A stretch of DNA of 64,000 nt from Sclerotinia nivalis (Eukaryota; Ascomycota; Leotiomycetes; Helotiales; Sclerotiniaceae): contig JAPEIS010000007.1 of assembly GCA_029531795.1 (NCBI GenBank), positions 372,001 to 436,000 of the forward strand, in the 5' to 3' direction. A model generated the notes under the pieces. The model was not told the DNA's origin and searched no databases. It saw only the letters and a program-made list of their open reading frames with translations. Position numbers and translations under genes: made by a program. Within the stretch, counting starts at the first letter, position 1, and each line of letters begins with the position of its first letter. Positions 24,023 to 36,103 of this stretch are shown here, piece by piece.

Positions 24023-24991
24023 TTATACATCCCTCCAATATGGCACACACTCCTTAAACTCGCGCATGCCAGAGCATCTTCCACAAGGACTTTTGCGATC
24101 ACACAACTTTCTCATCTTCATACAGGATGTACAACGAGGTGCTGGCTTGGGGCCAAAGCGCGGTCCGGAAAGAGGTGATGATGCCGTTTTGGCGCGCTTA
24201 GGAGGGGGTTCTAATGAGCTGAATGGTGATGATGCTTCTGGTACCGATGTACTGCGGATTATTTCGGAATTGGGAAATGGTTCTGTGTTGTATAGTGGTG
24301 CATTATTGAATTGTGGGTCGGTATTTGTTGGCGATGATGTTGCGCGCTTCTTATTCATCGGTATACATGGTTCCCACTTCTTTGCTTTAGGTTTGTGCTG
24401 AACTGAGTTTCCCCCTACAGGAAGTTGCGGGCTCTGTTGCTCAAATTCCTCCTCTCGCGGAGTAGGAGTTATCTGGTAGCCCATCTCTACATAATAATTG
24501 GTGATCGTCGTATGCTGCGGGAGAGCGGTCACTGTTTTGCGCCAATGTTCCTCATCTTCTTCTTCCTCTTCAGCAGTAAGTCCACAGGGTAAAGTTCCTC
24601 CATCACTATTGTAGTCGCCATCTTTATCATCAACCTCAACCTCCACTTCGTCATCCATTTCATAATTCGTATCATTCTCGACAACGAGGTCTTTGCCCCA
24701 TTTCTTTGGAGCTATTGGCACACCGCTACCCTTGTGAAGCTCCTTGATTCTATCGTTGAAGCTGGTGAAAGAATCACGAATAAAGCTGATATTGTCCTCC
24801 GCAACCTCTCCTGCATATTTTTGCTTAATTAGTTGCTCGAGGAGTTGGCCCCGTCGATCTTCTGTTTTGGCTTGATTCACCGCCGAGGAAACGTTAAGTG
24901 ATTGGAATCGCGGTACTACTTCTGATAATCTGTGTATGGGGTTGCTGGGTCGGTCTGTTGTCTGACTGGGGATACGGCTCGAAGACTTCAT
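24023..24991 (-). CDS. Protein with C-terminal Zn2Cys6-like motif
   Basis: Single-exon frame of 322 residues. Most is disordered and acidic (about residues 110-160, with EVEVDDKD and a run of Glu), then Pro/Ser-rich with a basic PPKRAKT. The last 36 residues contain Cys287-x2-Cys290-x6-Cys297-x5-Cys303-x2-Cys306-x8-Cys315, with Met-Arg-Lys before the third Cys. This is the spacing of the fungal Zn(II)2Cys6 DNA-binding domain, which normally sits near the N-terminus and is followed by a linker, coiled coil and fungal_trans domain, none of which is present. It may be a small nuclear regulator. The protein resembles copies A and B only in composition. Confidence 0.72.
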   Translation of the reverse strand: MKSSSRIPSQTTDRPSNPIHRLSEVVPRFQSLNVSSAVNQAKTEDRRGQLLEQLIKQKYAGEVAEDNISFIRDSFTSFNDRIKELHKGSGVPIAPKKWGKDLVVENDTNYEMDDEVEVEVDDKDGDYNSDGGTLPCGLTAEEEEEDEEHWRKTVTALPQHTTITNYYVEMGYQITPTPREEEFEQQSPQLPVGGNSVQHKPKAKKWEPCIPMNKKRATSSPTNTDPQFNNAPLYNTEPFPNSEIIRSTSVPEASSPFSSLEPPPKRAKTASSPLSGPRFGPKPAPRCTSCMKMRKLCDRKSPCGRCSGMREFKECVPYWRDV

Positions 24992-26363
24992 TTTAAGGGA
25001 AGACGAGTAACTTGTGCTTAGTAACTTTTTGATGTAAAAGTCCTGTTTTGAAGGTCTCGAAGGATGCCTAACTAGTGCTGCAAATTGTTCAAGAGAAGCG
25101 CGTTATTTTTGTTGTTGTTGTTGAGAGAAAATTAGAATATTTTAAATAGTTGATATAACAACAAGGTTAAACGCGTCACAGTAGAATATATTCACTTTTC
25201 AGAATCCACGATAACCAACTGTCGTGCTTTGGCTAAAGAATTGTAAAGAATGCAAATGTATTAAGGTATGAACAGAGAATTGAGTAGGACAATGACAATA
25301 GTTTCTGGAGTCTACCAGTGCACTAGCCTTCGTATCTTGAAGAAGGTCGTAGTTTCCTTAACTTTGACGATATATGATGATGATCTGTGGCATGAATGTG
25401 ACCACAGCCTTTCTAATATGGTCTCAGGGAAAGAGTTATCTTTAATCTCTAGATATTCACCTGTGACACGCGATCTTATAAGTTAAGTTCCAGCTTCTGT
25501 AGTGGATAAAAGTCTGTAATCTCTTCTCAACTCTCATTTTTGAGCACTGTGGATAATATATTTCGAAGATATTTAGCAGCATGATGTAATAATAAGCCCA
25601 AAACATACAGCATCTTCATCCAATATCTTCCGGGCACACAAATGATATGCTAGGTTCGAGTGCTGTAGCTTCTAGCATTGAAACTCCGATCTCCTCGGAA
25701 CGGTACACTTCAAAATGAGTTGAATACACAGAGTGGAGGGGCTATCAACTGTGTATTATACCGCTGGAGACTTGCATCTTTGACCGCAAGGGCTCTTGTC
25801 AAACCTAAAGTTGGCTATGGTGAGTGAATTAATGCAGTAAGAGCCAGCATGTTGCTCTTTAATGATGGTAAATGGTTTCTAAGATTGGTAGCACTTAGGT
25901 ACTACATCATGAATTTTCTGGCGATGGCCTATAATGAAGGCAAACAAAGCAAATTTTAATAATACTGGATGTTAGACTTATCAAAGATTCAAAGCATGAA
26001 AAGGATGTTTTGGCATTTCAAACTTTTGGATGAACTTGCAGTATGGAAAGCACTTTACGTGACTTCCAGGATTGATTTCATACAATTAGAATGGAAACTG
26101 TTAAAGCCAATATCTGGAACATTTGATAATTCTCCTTATGAATTTCTTCAGCATGCCACCATGAAATAAGTCAGTTTGCCAAAGTAAATATTGAGATGGG
26201 TCAAAGCCTCGAAGTACAATCCTAGTGTCGCTAACCCTTTAACTAGGTAAAATGACTGCTAATGTAAATTAGTCCAGAACCCTTGATGAAAGGACCTTGC
26301 AAAAAGTCCTTAGAACCACCCCGAAAAATTTCTTTGCCCAGGCTATAACAATGAACAATAATA
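24992..26363. other. Intergenic, AT-rich
   Basis: (GTT)n microsatellite near 25109-25122. No gene supported. Confidence 0.4.
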
Positions 26364-27281
26364 TCAGTCACTGATTTCTATAATGGATGCAGCCCCCTGC
26401 CTTTTTTTGTTTGGAGTACCATTGTCAATATCTTCCATCACATCCCCTAATTTTCGTTTAAAGCCAGCAATTTTCCCTCGTAAATTTTCGTTCTCATTGA
26501 CCAACTCCGCGTGTTTCTTTTCCCAAGCCTCATTTTGACGTTTCGAATCCTTGATAATCTCCTTCCTCTCTGCTCGGCATGCCTTAAGTTCATCCTTCAA
26601 TTTGAGAACACTCTCCCGGTATGTCCTATCTCTCTTCTTGAGCGAAGACAAAACCTTGAGAGCCTGGTCTGTGGTATTGCGTAAAGCCTCCAAATTCTCT
26701 TCGACATTTTTCAGTTGGCTCTCATTATCTCTCATTCTTCTCAACTCATCTTTCAATTCTGATAGCTCAATCTCTTTTGCATCTACCTCACTTATCAACT
26801 CATTATTTGCCTCCTCGAACACCTTATTTGCACAACTAAGTTTCTGATTTGCGTCCGTCAACTCAGAGATTCTAGATTGGAACTCTTCCTGGTGCCTATG
26901 GGCAATGGTAGATATAGATTTAGTCTTTTCTGTAGCGCCATTATATTTCGCAAGAGATTTATGCTGATAATTTAGGCTTTGTACTCCTTCCTTCGTGATG
27001 CCAGGATCTCTCAAAGACTGAAGTGTTTCTCTGACAAGAAGGAGACATTTCGTGATGGCTTGCTCACAATCGACATAGCGCAGAACCATGCGAATTTGAG
27101 ATAGCGCCTCTTCAATCTTAGAGTGAGTAGGTAAATTGGGCTCTGGAGCACTCTCTCCAATATCCAAGCCATGATTGACCACCCGCTGTGCCACTACGCT
27201 CTCCATATTTATAATATTCTCAATGATTTCGCGTTTGTCTTTGCTGTAGTGCAACACTACCATGAAGGTTTCTTTGGCCAT
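26364..27281 (-). CDS. Coiled-coil protein with basic C-terminus
   Basis: The open frame extends to 27527, but that end has only a TTG; the first ATG with a good context is 27281 (MAKETFMVV), giving 305 residues. About residues 1-95 look folded and helical with Cys/Leu-rich pieces (VDCEQAITKCLLLVRETL). Residues about 120-275 are continuous heptad-type coiled coil (KEIELSELKDELRRM, VLKLKDELKACRAERKE). The C-terminus has FKRKLGDV, PNKKRQ and ends ASIIEISD, which resembles a SUMO-interacting motif. No family is recognised. It lies in the same orientation as its neighbours and shares the coiled-coil-plus-basic-tail design, but no sequence homology to copies A/B could be seen. Confidence 0.65.
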   Translation of the reverse strand: MAKETFMVVLHYSKDKREIIENIINMESVVAQRVVNHGLDIGESAPEPNLPTHSKIEEALSQIRMVLRYVDCEQAITKCLLLVRETLQSLRDPGITKEGVQSLNYQHKSLAKYNGATEKTKSISTIAHRHQEEFQSRISELTDANQKLSCANKVFEEANNELISEVDAKEIELSELKDELRRMRDNESQLKNVEENLEALRNTTDQALKVLSSLKKRDRTYRESVLKLKDELKACRAERKEIIKDSKRQNEAWEKKHAELVNENENLRGKIAGFKRKLGDVMEDIDNGTPNKKRQGAASIIEISD

Positions 27282-28078
27282 TATTAGAAATTCAGTTATG
27301 TAGCTCGTGTGGGAAATTGATCGGAGGGACAGATCTGGAGGTATGAAGTTAGTAATAGCCCACCGACCTAATGAATTTCGTTGCGCCAACCTAATCAGTA
27401 AGTCTGTAAAATACGAACTTGAGATTGGAAGAAAGGCTTGGCCTGCTGAGGGTAGCTGTTTTGTGTATATATTGATAGAATTACGTTTTGGTGTGAGTTG
27501 TAGATGGAGGAATATTTCCAAAGACAAATGAGGGGTATCTCAGTTTTGAGCTTCTCCGTGAGCCACATAGATCTTTCTTTTCATCACAAAGCAGTATATT
27601 AGACTACGGAGATAGACAGGCGAGGAAGTGTACTATTGAACGGTGCAACAAAACTTGTCAAATAGTGTCAGCTTCAATTCAAAAAGACAAGTTGGCGCAT
27701 TCATCTTAAGGACAAAACAAGTTTCAGTCACATCACGCCATCAATGCATTGCGATCCTCAAAAATTTACGTTGTGAAAAGTTGATTTCTACCGCTTCTGC
27801 ATGGATTTGTGTATAAAACTAGATTTCGCAGCTGTAGCTGTAGATTGCGGAAATATTCATCAATCAATTGATAGCAAGTAACCATCATGAAAACCCTGCC
27901 CATAAACTCTCATAAACTGTCCCCCTTAACCTGAAGTAGTAATATAGAAGTTAACTCGATGATCCCTAATGAGCAATTAGTATAGAAAAGTATCTTGCGA
28001 TCTCAATGGAGCTCACCTCAGACGGACAAAACCACGGGCTGTTCCATACCGGTTGTGAATTTCCCCCGCAAACTACAT
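27282..28078. other. Intergenic
   Basis: Promoter side of the previous gene, 3' side of the next. No gene seen. Confidence 0.4.
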
Positions 28079-29358
28079 TTAATATCCCAGAAGATCACAA
28101 GACTATGCAAGCAACCAAAGTTGTCAGTTAATAGTAGTCCAAAGCCCTCTCCGGTACTGCGGACGACTTTCTGTGCTTGGCTGAAGACTTACCCAAGCCT
28201 CTTGGAACGCCATCATAATGATCATATCCGCTCTCTCTGCCCAACCATTTTTTCTGAAGAAATCTCGTTCAAGGTGAAGTTGATTTTTAACTCTGAGCTT
28301 GATGGTGGAAGCCGTGGCTTTAAGTTTATCAATGTGGAACATCTCAGTGGTAGTGGTAATTAGAGCTTGTCGGATTTCCTCCATGCCTGGAACATGAGCT
28401 CTTGACATTGACACAGGCATACCGTCATCAGTGATAGTTCGATTGCAGTTCTTCCAAGTGTCAGGGTTATCAAAGTCGAATGGAGGTTGACTGGCTGCTT
28501 GTTGAAGTTGAGCTTCTTGCTGAAGTTTAGCTGCTGCCACTCGAGCTGCTTCTTCAGCTGCCTCTGCTTGCTTTCTCGCTTCATCTTCTTCAGCTTTCTT
28601 GTAGCGTAAAACAGCTTTTATGGTAAGAAATTCTAATTAGTTGAAATACGGCGAGATGAGAACACGGGTAAACTCACAAAGTCGCAATTCCTCTTCCATA
28701 TTGATTGCAGGTCGCGCATTCAAACTGAGGTACTCCTTACTGATGCGGAGGATCAGAGTCAACTCAGCTTGCCTTCTTGTAACTATATGAGGTCTTCTAA
28801 CTTTTGCTAAGATCGATTGATGCGGTCGATTTGGAAAAGCGATAATGAGCTTTTTAGGAGTTCTTCTAAGGATGCTAGAGCCTTCCATCTGAGCCATATC
28901 GGATTTGATATCTTGACTATCAGCAAAGGAGACAGATCTGCGAGATGGTTCGACTGAACGAGTAAAGCTTGATTTGGTCATTTCTTGAGGCTTGTGGTGT
29001 TTGTGAATGCTCTGTACAAGAGCTGCAAAGCAAGCACGAATTTTGTTGAAGTCAGATCGCAGTTCTTGATGGTGACTAGCGAGATCTTCGGATGGAGACT
29101 CGGCGCTAAAATAATCTAGTTTGGCCTGGGAAAAATTAGTATGGCCGTCTGTATTATTATCATTTTCAGGTTCAATGTTAAGTAACAAACCTGAAAGCTC
29201 TGCAACTCATTGCAAGACTGTTTGAACACCCATATCATCCTCAGAACCTCTGGAGATCCCACCGCTCTTTCCTCCATACCTTTCAAGATACCAAGTATCT
29301 TCTGCCACTGGTGAACTAGCTCATTATAGGAAGCTAAGAATGGGGTAAAGGAATTCAT
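28079..29358 (-). CDS. Hypothetical protein, Gln/Ala-rich coil
   Basis: Exons 29358-29191, 29125-28678, 28614-28193 and 28102-28079 keep phase through all junctions and give 353 residues; the last exon encodes only seven residues plus stop and is the least certain. The N-terminus is helical (NELVHQWQKILGILKGMEE), followed by a Ser/Arg-rich middle (SVEPSRRSVSFADSQ) that could be phosphorylated, an Arg-rich piece, and an Ala/Glu/Gln-rich helix (EARKQAEAAEEAARVAAAK). The C-terminal part has DNPDTWKNCNRTI and a helical tail. No known domain. It completes a run of five minus-strand genes of unknown, probably lineage-specific, proteins from 18.5 to 29.4 kb. Confidence 0.65.
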
Positions 29359-30127
29359 GGCTGGTATTAAGGATATATTGATAGTTGATACCGAACGGAC
29401 AAAAGCTTTTAGAGGGTCGTAGAAATCTTCGTTGAGCAGCAGTCCTTATAAGTGTGCAAGATCATGTATTCACTTTTAACTTTCGAGATCATGCGATTTC
29501 CCCTGCCTCATGAGACTGGGGTGACGAGCAGCAATTTCTTTCCACTTCAAGGACTAGAGACCGGGGATTCACTTCGAAGTTAGGGACTTAGGTTTGACTT
29601 TCAAACCATGGCTGCTAGCTTTCAGAGAATTTTGGTCATCATGCCATTCAATGACCTCAATGTGCTCCTACACATGTGCTTACCCTAAGTGCTTGCTATA
29701 ACACTACTTCAAATTGACGAATGGTGATAATCCTAATTGTAATTTTAATATACAACGCCAAAGCATTCAATAGCAAAACCGTAGAACCGAAAATAGCAGC
29801 CTTGTATGAATTGCCCTTTCGATGATTGGAAAATTTTGTATGTATGTGTCAAATTTGGACCCTGCGCTGGATCAAAATGCTGGGATCGATCTAAAGTAGT
29901 ATGGATCTAAAAGGATTTGTTATTTTTCCCTTATAAAACAATAGCAGATGCAACATACTGTAAGATATAACACAGGTGAATTCCATACCCAAATTTTATC
30001 AATTCTCTCCTTATAAGCTTCAATCGGAAAATATATTAATAAATCATCATCAACGGGTTTTCCAACAGACTACAACCTTGTCTTCGAATACAGAATACAC
30101 ATGAGCACCAGTAATCCCAAAACCATA
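29359..30127. other. Intergenic, increasingly AT-rich
   Basis: No gene seen; marks the start of an AT-rich stretch that holds the F-box-like relic. Confidence 0.4.
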
Positions 30128-31634
30128 CTACAAACACACAGATATCGCAAACATATACTTTTCAAAGAATATCGATTCTATTAATATCTCATATTTTCCA
30201 TAAAGAGATACTGCAATGTTACTTCGATTTATAAAATATTCTGATGATAATGTTCCGATTTGAAAGGGCTTCATATTGATAGTTTCAGGAAAGGATAAAA
30301 TCATATTCGAATTGTACTGCCAATAAATTTGTCGAAATTTCAAAGCCTAAGAGAATTAGCAACTGTTTAAATAAACTAGAATATAAAAACTTACATCCGC
30401 AAAAACAACTAGTTCATTATTCGAATCATTGTCGATACTAATGCCCTCGAACCAATTTAAAGTAGAGGGAACCCCAGATGACCATTTGGATTCACCGAAT
30501 TTAAGACTGCGTATACCCAACGGATCAACAACGAAACCGAGATTGGATATTTGGTGTGCTTGAAAGTAAATATAGTGTGAAATACCATGACAGACTCCAA
30601 TGAATATCTGGGTACTAGATGATATGCCTTCTAGACCAGAGATATATTTTTGACCGTATACTGAAATCAAATATACTTTAAATCCAATAAGCCTATTAGG
30701 TATACGTGTCGTAATTTTTCGAGGTCCAAGTGGGAAATGATGCTTTTCAGGCAAATTATCGGTTGGTTTAGGAGGGATCCAGAAAGACGAAGAGTATGAT
30801 GAATATCGAGCTTTTAACATAGATCCCAGATGGTCTAATATTTGTATCCATAATGTTAACCCGTCCAAAGCAATGTAATCGTTGTTATCAAATTTATGAT
30901 GAGCAAAGATCACCATATCTTGTATCGTTATCGATTGGTTCAAGATTGAATTTGTATATGATAGAAGAAGTTGCCAAAAAGAATACTATATGATTGATGA
31001 GAATACAAATCGATTAGAAATGGAATAGTTGAATAGCGATTTTGTGTCAAGATAATATAAAACCATTTATATTATTTCCAATGGCAGCTTATCCAATTTT
31101 GATTCATAATTGAGATTTGGATTGTTTTCCGACAATATTAATTTTTTTAACATTAGGGTAGATACATCGAAATTGGCTATAATATAATTATGAAATATAT
31201 TTTGTAAAAGATTTAATAGCTTCACCTGGAGATTGACATTTATATCTTGATCTAGCATTTCGCCACAACCAATCCTCTGTTAAAGCTTAACAAAACACAA
31301 ACAGAACTTCAGATAATATATCGATCTTTACTATCTTTTGCAAGGTTTGGAGACAGATATCGTGAATAAGAAAGCAATTAAAACTACCAGCAACACCTCG
31401 TTGACAATAGACCTTGATATCTTGATGGTTGAAGTTTTTAGAGCTTGTATAAGGAATTATTATAAGGCGGAAGCCGATAGAAGGGGAGGTATATGTCGGA
31501 TGGGTGAGAACCATATTTTCATCCTGAGTTCACAATACTGTCATGTAATTATTCAGTAAATTAATTATTCTGGACTGTATTTCACCACAACCATAATGAC
31601 AAAAGGAGCACTGTAAATGGGCTTGGTGCATCAT
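30128..31634 (-). pseudogene. Decayed F-box-like gene
   Basis: Pieces of one protein lie in order on the minus strand. From ATG 31634: CSFCHYGCGEI (Cys-pair start), an in-frame TGA, then HPTYTSPSIGFRL and CFLIHDICLQTLQ to 31287. Next, 31258-31067 ends in DKLPLEII, the opening of an F-box, and stops. The C-terminal block (about 31000-30395 plus 30346-30128, joined by a clean GTAAGT..TTAG intron) has YIALDGLTLW, GLEGISSS, GFVVDPLGIRSLKF and SSGVPSTLNWFEGISI, the pattern of the C-terminal domain in many fungal F-box proteins. The C-terminal exons are intact, but no good introns bypass the earlier stops. I therefore read it as degraded; an unusual splice pattern in a live gene is possible. The family link is from pattern memory. 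Confidence 0.4.
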
Positions 31635-33952
31635 GTTGTAAGAAATGTCTTGTGGAGAATAGTGATAAAATAGATAGAAAGGGATTAGAAATTAGAGATT
31701 AGAAGGAAGAATATTCCTCTTGGATAGTGACTTAGCGTTCCGGATACCTGCATAAGTTGTAGTTGAACATCGGACATGCTAGCGGCTGCCCTCATCAGAA
31801 TCAGCGACGATGATATTCGACTTATCATAACTTGGTAGAAAATAATCTTAATAGAAAAAATAATAATATATATTCAATAATATCAATCGATAGTATGTTT
31901 ATACAAATTTTGAAGCCACTTGGATATCTTTTAACATTTCTATTGACAAATACAAGTGGCAGATCGAGAACCTCATCCAATTCTTCTAGTCTATTCATAG
32001 TTATAATCAGTACACATTCTTCCTAAAATACAATACTATAACGAGAAATTAAATCATCATTCCTATTTTCAGCATTTTAATGCTCTAAATAGAAGTCTAT
32101 CGAAGAGTGGTCATATAAGATTCTATGGTCACTTTTTGAGTTTCATCGAATACTGTACCTGGATTGCGGCTGGAGTCCGATGTGGAAGGCCATAATGGAT
32201 TCTCCTCTCAGGCTTAAGTATTGTGAGAGAGTTGAGATCTCGAGTTTCTTTCTTCAATACAACTCATCTCAACTAGTACATAGGGTGTGATCATTTCCAA
32301 TGCATTTGCTCATGCTTCATATTGATTTCCTTTGGCTACTTACCTATGGAGATTTCTGCACGCAAGATGGAATGAAGGTGTTTAAATGATTCTTTCCACC
32401 TTGAACTTACAAAAACCCACTCATTTCCATACATGCACATCAGAAGTAGAATAAAATGATATGTGTAACATGTGAAAAGGTAAATTGGTGGATCCTGACT
32501 TTTCCCCAGAACAATTACCTCAACTTTCCGTGTAATTCTTGGGTAATCAAGGAGTCTATCTATGAACTACCCACTATTTCGTAGAAATATCAATGATTCA
32601 TTATACTCAATTGTCTATCTACGTTTCAAGCAACATATCATGAAGTACCCGGTGACAAAGTCTAAGTTGCGCTTTTCGATATCTCAAGACAGCTCAATCT
32701 TGAATCCGGTGCGTCAGATCAGCAACAATCCATCATGACAACTCTCCCGTAGCCACCACTCCGCTCCATCAAATCCTCAGCCTCTCATCATCTTCTGGAG
32801 CATTATCCATAGCCGGCTTCATCCCTAAAAGCAAGCGATCTCTAGACACGCCGTCAAGGCTTGCAACCACTTGGAGATTTCGGAATTATGTATGGATATA
32901 CTACATTCATTCAAAGACCTAGCATGTTCTCCCCAAAAAAATAAACAACTCTCCTATTAGCAATGAAGTGGGACCAGGACATATTCTCTCATGGGAAGGA
33001 ATGCATAACACAAAGCATGACGTGTGTGAATTTATGAGGATTGTCCTCTTGTTGTTCACTCTCCACAGACCATGGTCACTGTGATAGCTCTTCAATGATG
33101 CAAATTCTGCATTCAGGAGAGGTACTACTCAGCAAGTGTTACCCTGCCTGTGACCTTTTGAAGATACGTACCGCATTAACACATTCGCATCTTGCATTGT
33201 GGAAAAAAGAATTCATGCGCAGTGCCCGAATCCTTCCCTCCATAACAGCTATGCAAGACCACTTAATCCTACAACCACCATCGAGAACTTATAAGTTCGT
33301 TTTCCTCCCAGCAGTAGTATACTAGTATCTTATACATGTAAGAAGACCTCATCTAAAGGCAAGAAAGACACCACTAACAATTTTTAATCCCAAATATCCC
33401 AAATACAAGCACTTGCTTGTATTTCGACATTCGTAAAGAAAAATCCATACAGTCACCCACCACATTTCATCTTCACTCTCCAATTCCATCCCCTTTCCCG
33501 ACCTCCCTTTCCAAATTCCCGAAAATCTTTCCAGATCGCCGACTTACCCATCTCCCGGTACCCCGACCCCACCTATATACAGACATGAAAAAATGATCGA
33601 CAAAAATTTAATTTCTCGATGCTCCATGCCGATTCCACTCATCCCGTCTCCGAGGTCCTTGCTCATCTCATCTCATCTCGCATTTTCCTCCGGATCTGTG
33701 TATGGTTATCCTTGTATATCTTGTACATCTAGGTATTGTTACACCCAAGCTAATACTCGTACTGCCAGAAAATCTACAACACTCTACTTATACATGGGCC
33801 ATTATTTTCCTTGTAGTTTATCATTTTGTGGTACGTGCTTTATAGTGAAGAGTTGCAGACTTTCTGGTAGCACGAGTAACGTTTATCCAAAACCTTGAGT
33901 TTTAGTGCTTTCGTGAAAACATTTTAATATCAAGAAGTTCAAATTCTATTTA
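31635..33952. other. Intergenic, no gene seen
   Basis: AT-rich 31.6-32.7 kb, then mixed composition. Frames around 33.0-33.9 kb lack ATG starts or motifs. Ends at the first LTR. Confidence 0.4.
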
Positions 33953-34376
33953 TGTCACGGGTAATCACATGATACCTAATCATATGAATGGTGATCTACG
34001 GCCACTATATCCTTTACGATATCATTACTTCATCTATGATCATTATATTCTTTCTTATTATAGTTCAGGCCCTTCTAGGCATTATCGATTCTTACGATCG
34101 TCAATTCTAGGCCTTATCGATCTCTATTAGTCAAATCTAGACCTTATCGATCACTATGATCGTCAACCCCCTCATGATATACTAAATATCGAAATCTAGT
34201 TTAAAATGACGTATCTTATCAACTAGATAGCTTTCATTTTGTCTATATAAACCGGCCCTTGATCCATATAATCAAGAGCAAATCATTCAATTCAATCTTC
34301 TAACTCTATCACTTCAATATAATCATCTTCTCCCCGGTCCCTTCAACGTGCTCTGTGATCATACTATCCCGTGATA
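33953..34376 (+). mobile_element. Solo LTR A (424 bp), TSD ATTTA
   Basis: Begins TGTCACGGGTAATCACATGA and ends ATCCCGTGATA; the termini form an imperfect inverted repeat (TGTCACGGG/CCCGTGAtA). It is flanked by the 5-bp direct repeat ATTTA on both sides, as left by LTR-retrotransposon insertion and LTR-LTR recombination. A TATA-like TATATAAAC lies near 34245. Related to LTR B, with more C-to-T type differences. Confidence 0.85.
34074..34166 (+). repeat. Three ~31-bp tandem units inside LTR A
   Basis: Units at 34074, 34106 and 34136, each TCTAGGCCTTATCGATC followed by a variable stretch ending GTCAA. LTR B has a single unit (near 40363), which accounts for most of the length difference between the two LTRs. 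Confidence 0.7.
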
Positions 34377-34609
34377 ATTTATAATAATTCTATTTGTCAC
34401 GGGTAATCACATGATACCTATTCACATGACTGGTGATCTACGATCACCACATCCTCCACAGGAATGAACATTTTCGAAGAATTGAATTTTTCGAAAAACG
34501 CGTTTATTATCGCGTTTTATTGATCAATCGATCGTTCTTATCATCTATAGGATTTAAAAACGAAACTTTTCAGCCCCGGTAGGCGCTGTACGGACGCGTT
34601 TCCGCCACT

Positions 34610-36103
34610 ATGCCTCCCGTCCTCTCGATTCCCTCCCTCTCCCAAGCCTTTATTAATATAGTTAATACTGCTATTAATAGAGCAAATGAAGGTCAATAGA
34701 TTTTTAGCCCCATCGTTTCGCTATAGGACGATTATCTCAATATCGAAGCAGTTCGGGCTTTCCCTGCTCGATTTCGAAAACCCTTGATTGTGCTATATAC
34801 CGATATCTTTCTTACAGCAAACAAGCATTTCGATGTATTTATTAATGGATCTCATCCTTTTCGATCTATCAAACCTTCTATCAAAATTTCTGTCAATTCC
34901 CTTGGCCCTGATATATAAACCTTTCAATCAATACTCGCGCTTAAAATCGCTAAACCTATAAAAGCCCCTACTACAATCTAATATCTTAAGGATTCTATCT
35001 ATGTTCAAAAAGCTACGACTCTTTTACCACCAATTATATAATCTACAAACCCAAAAACTAAGAACCGAACTGGATCTCAACCCAAAACTCAATTTCAAAT
35101 CTTATACAAAACTGATATTCGCCTTTTTGTTCGAATTGGATTCGACTATCCAACTCGAAAAGCTGGTTCCTTCGCTGTACTTAGTACATTGAAAGAACAA
35201 TTAGGAAACGATGCTAAACTTTTGAAAGAAATCCAAATAATAAATACTGGGTTTGTACTATATACAAACTCTCTAGCAAACTTAATAGCTTTAGAAAACC
35301 TTTCAAATATAATCGAAAAAGTATTCGAAACCTGCAAAATCGAACGATAACAATTATAGATTATCTATCGATTGAATTACATTCCACGAATCGTCACAAC
35401 TCTGGGAGACTTACAACAATTGATTATCATCCCAATCGAATCGGAAATTATACTCGATGTTATCATCGATAATACAGGACAACAAACGATCCAAACAATT
35501 AAATCTACACAAAGCAAAAAATCCGGATTGTATAATTCTACTTGGTTTTTGAGTTTTTCAACTTTGCAATATACAATCCTTCCCAAGAATTTTTGGATTC
35601 TAGGAACTACAATTAACATTTCCCAAATCGTTTTCAAATCCAAGATAATCCAATGTACTCGATGCTTTCAATGGTACAATACTCGAGCTTGCTTTCGTCC
35701 AGAAAGATACCGAATCTGTAGCACAACCAAACATACAGAAAAGAATCATTCAACCCGATGCAATACAATTCATGTTTGTTCAGCGAGGTGCTTACATTGT
35801 GGAGGTTTTTATCCTGTAAACAATCTACATTGCCCCCTTCGTCTTACTTACAAAAACCCCAAAAGCAAATCGGAAAAACAAGTTATTCAGAAAACCTCAA
35901 AAGAAGCTAAGGTTAAAGCTTGTACTAATACAAAATGCTTTCGAATTCCAAAAGCCGATTCCTTTATAGAAGAATCTATTATTCCTTCAATTCCAATCCG
36001 AATTTCTTCGATATTATTTTCATTAATACTATCCCCTTTTAATCTTTCTAATCGTTTTATAACATTAGAGACTCCTCCTCTTCCAATTCCTTTTAATGTA
36101 TAA
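34610..36103 (+). pseudogene. LINE ORF1 (Gag-like), inactivated
   Basis: Nucleic-acid-binding protein of the LINE. From ATG 34610 (MPPVLSIPSLSQ) to TAA 36103 is exactly 498 codons, in one frame but with several internal stops, the first after about 25 codons. The middle region (DIRLFVRIGFDYPTRK, later TGFVLYTN) is typical of Tad-clade ORF1. Near 35655-35850 are Cys/His clusters (CTRCFQWYNTRAC, CLHCGGFYPVNNLHC) of the CCHC type. Its stop overlaps the ATG of ORF2. Confidence 0.8.

Noticed and set aside
33041..33898. Plus-strand frames of 94 and 101 codons
   Set aside because: The first has only a TTG start and the second shows no recognisable motif; neither has splice support.
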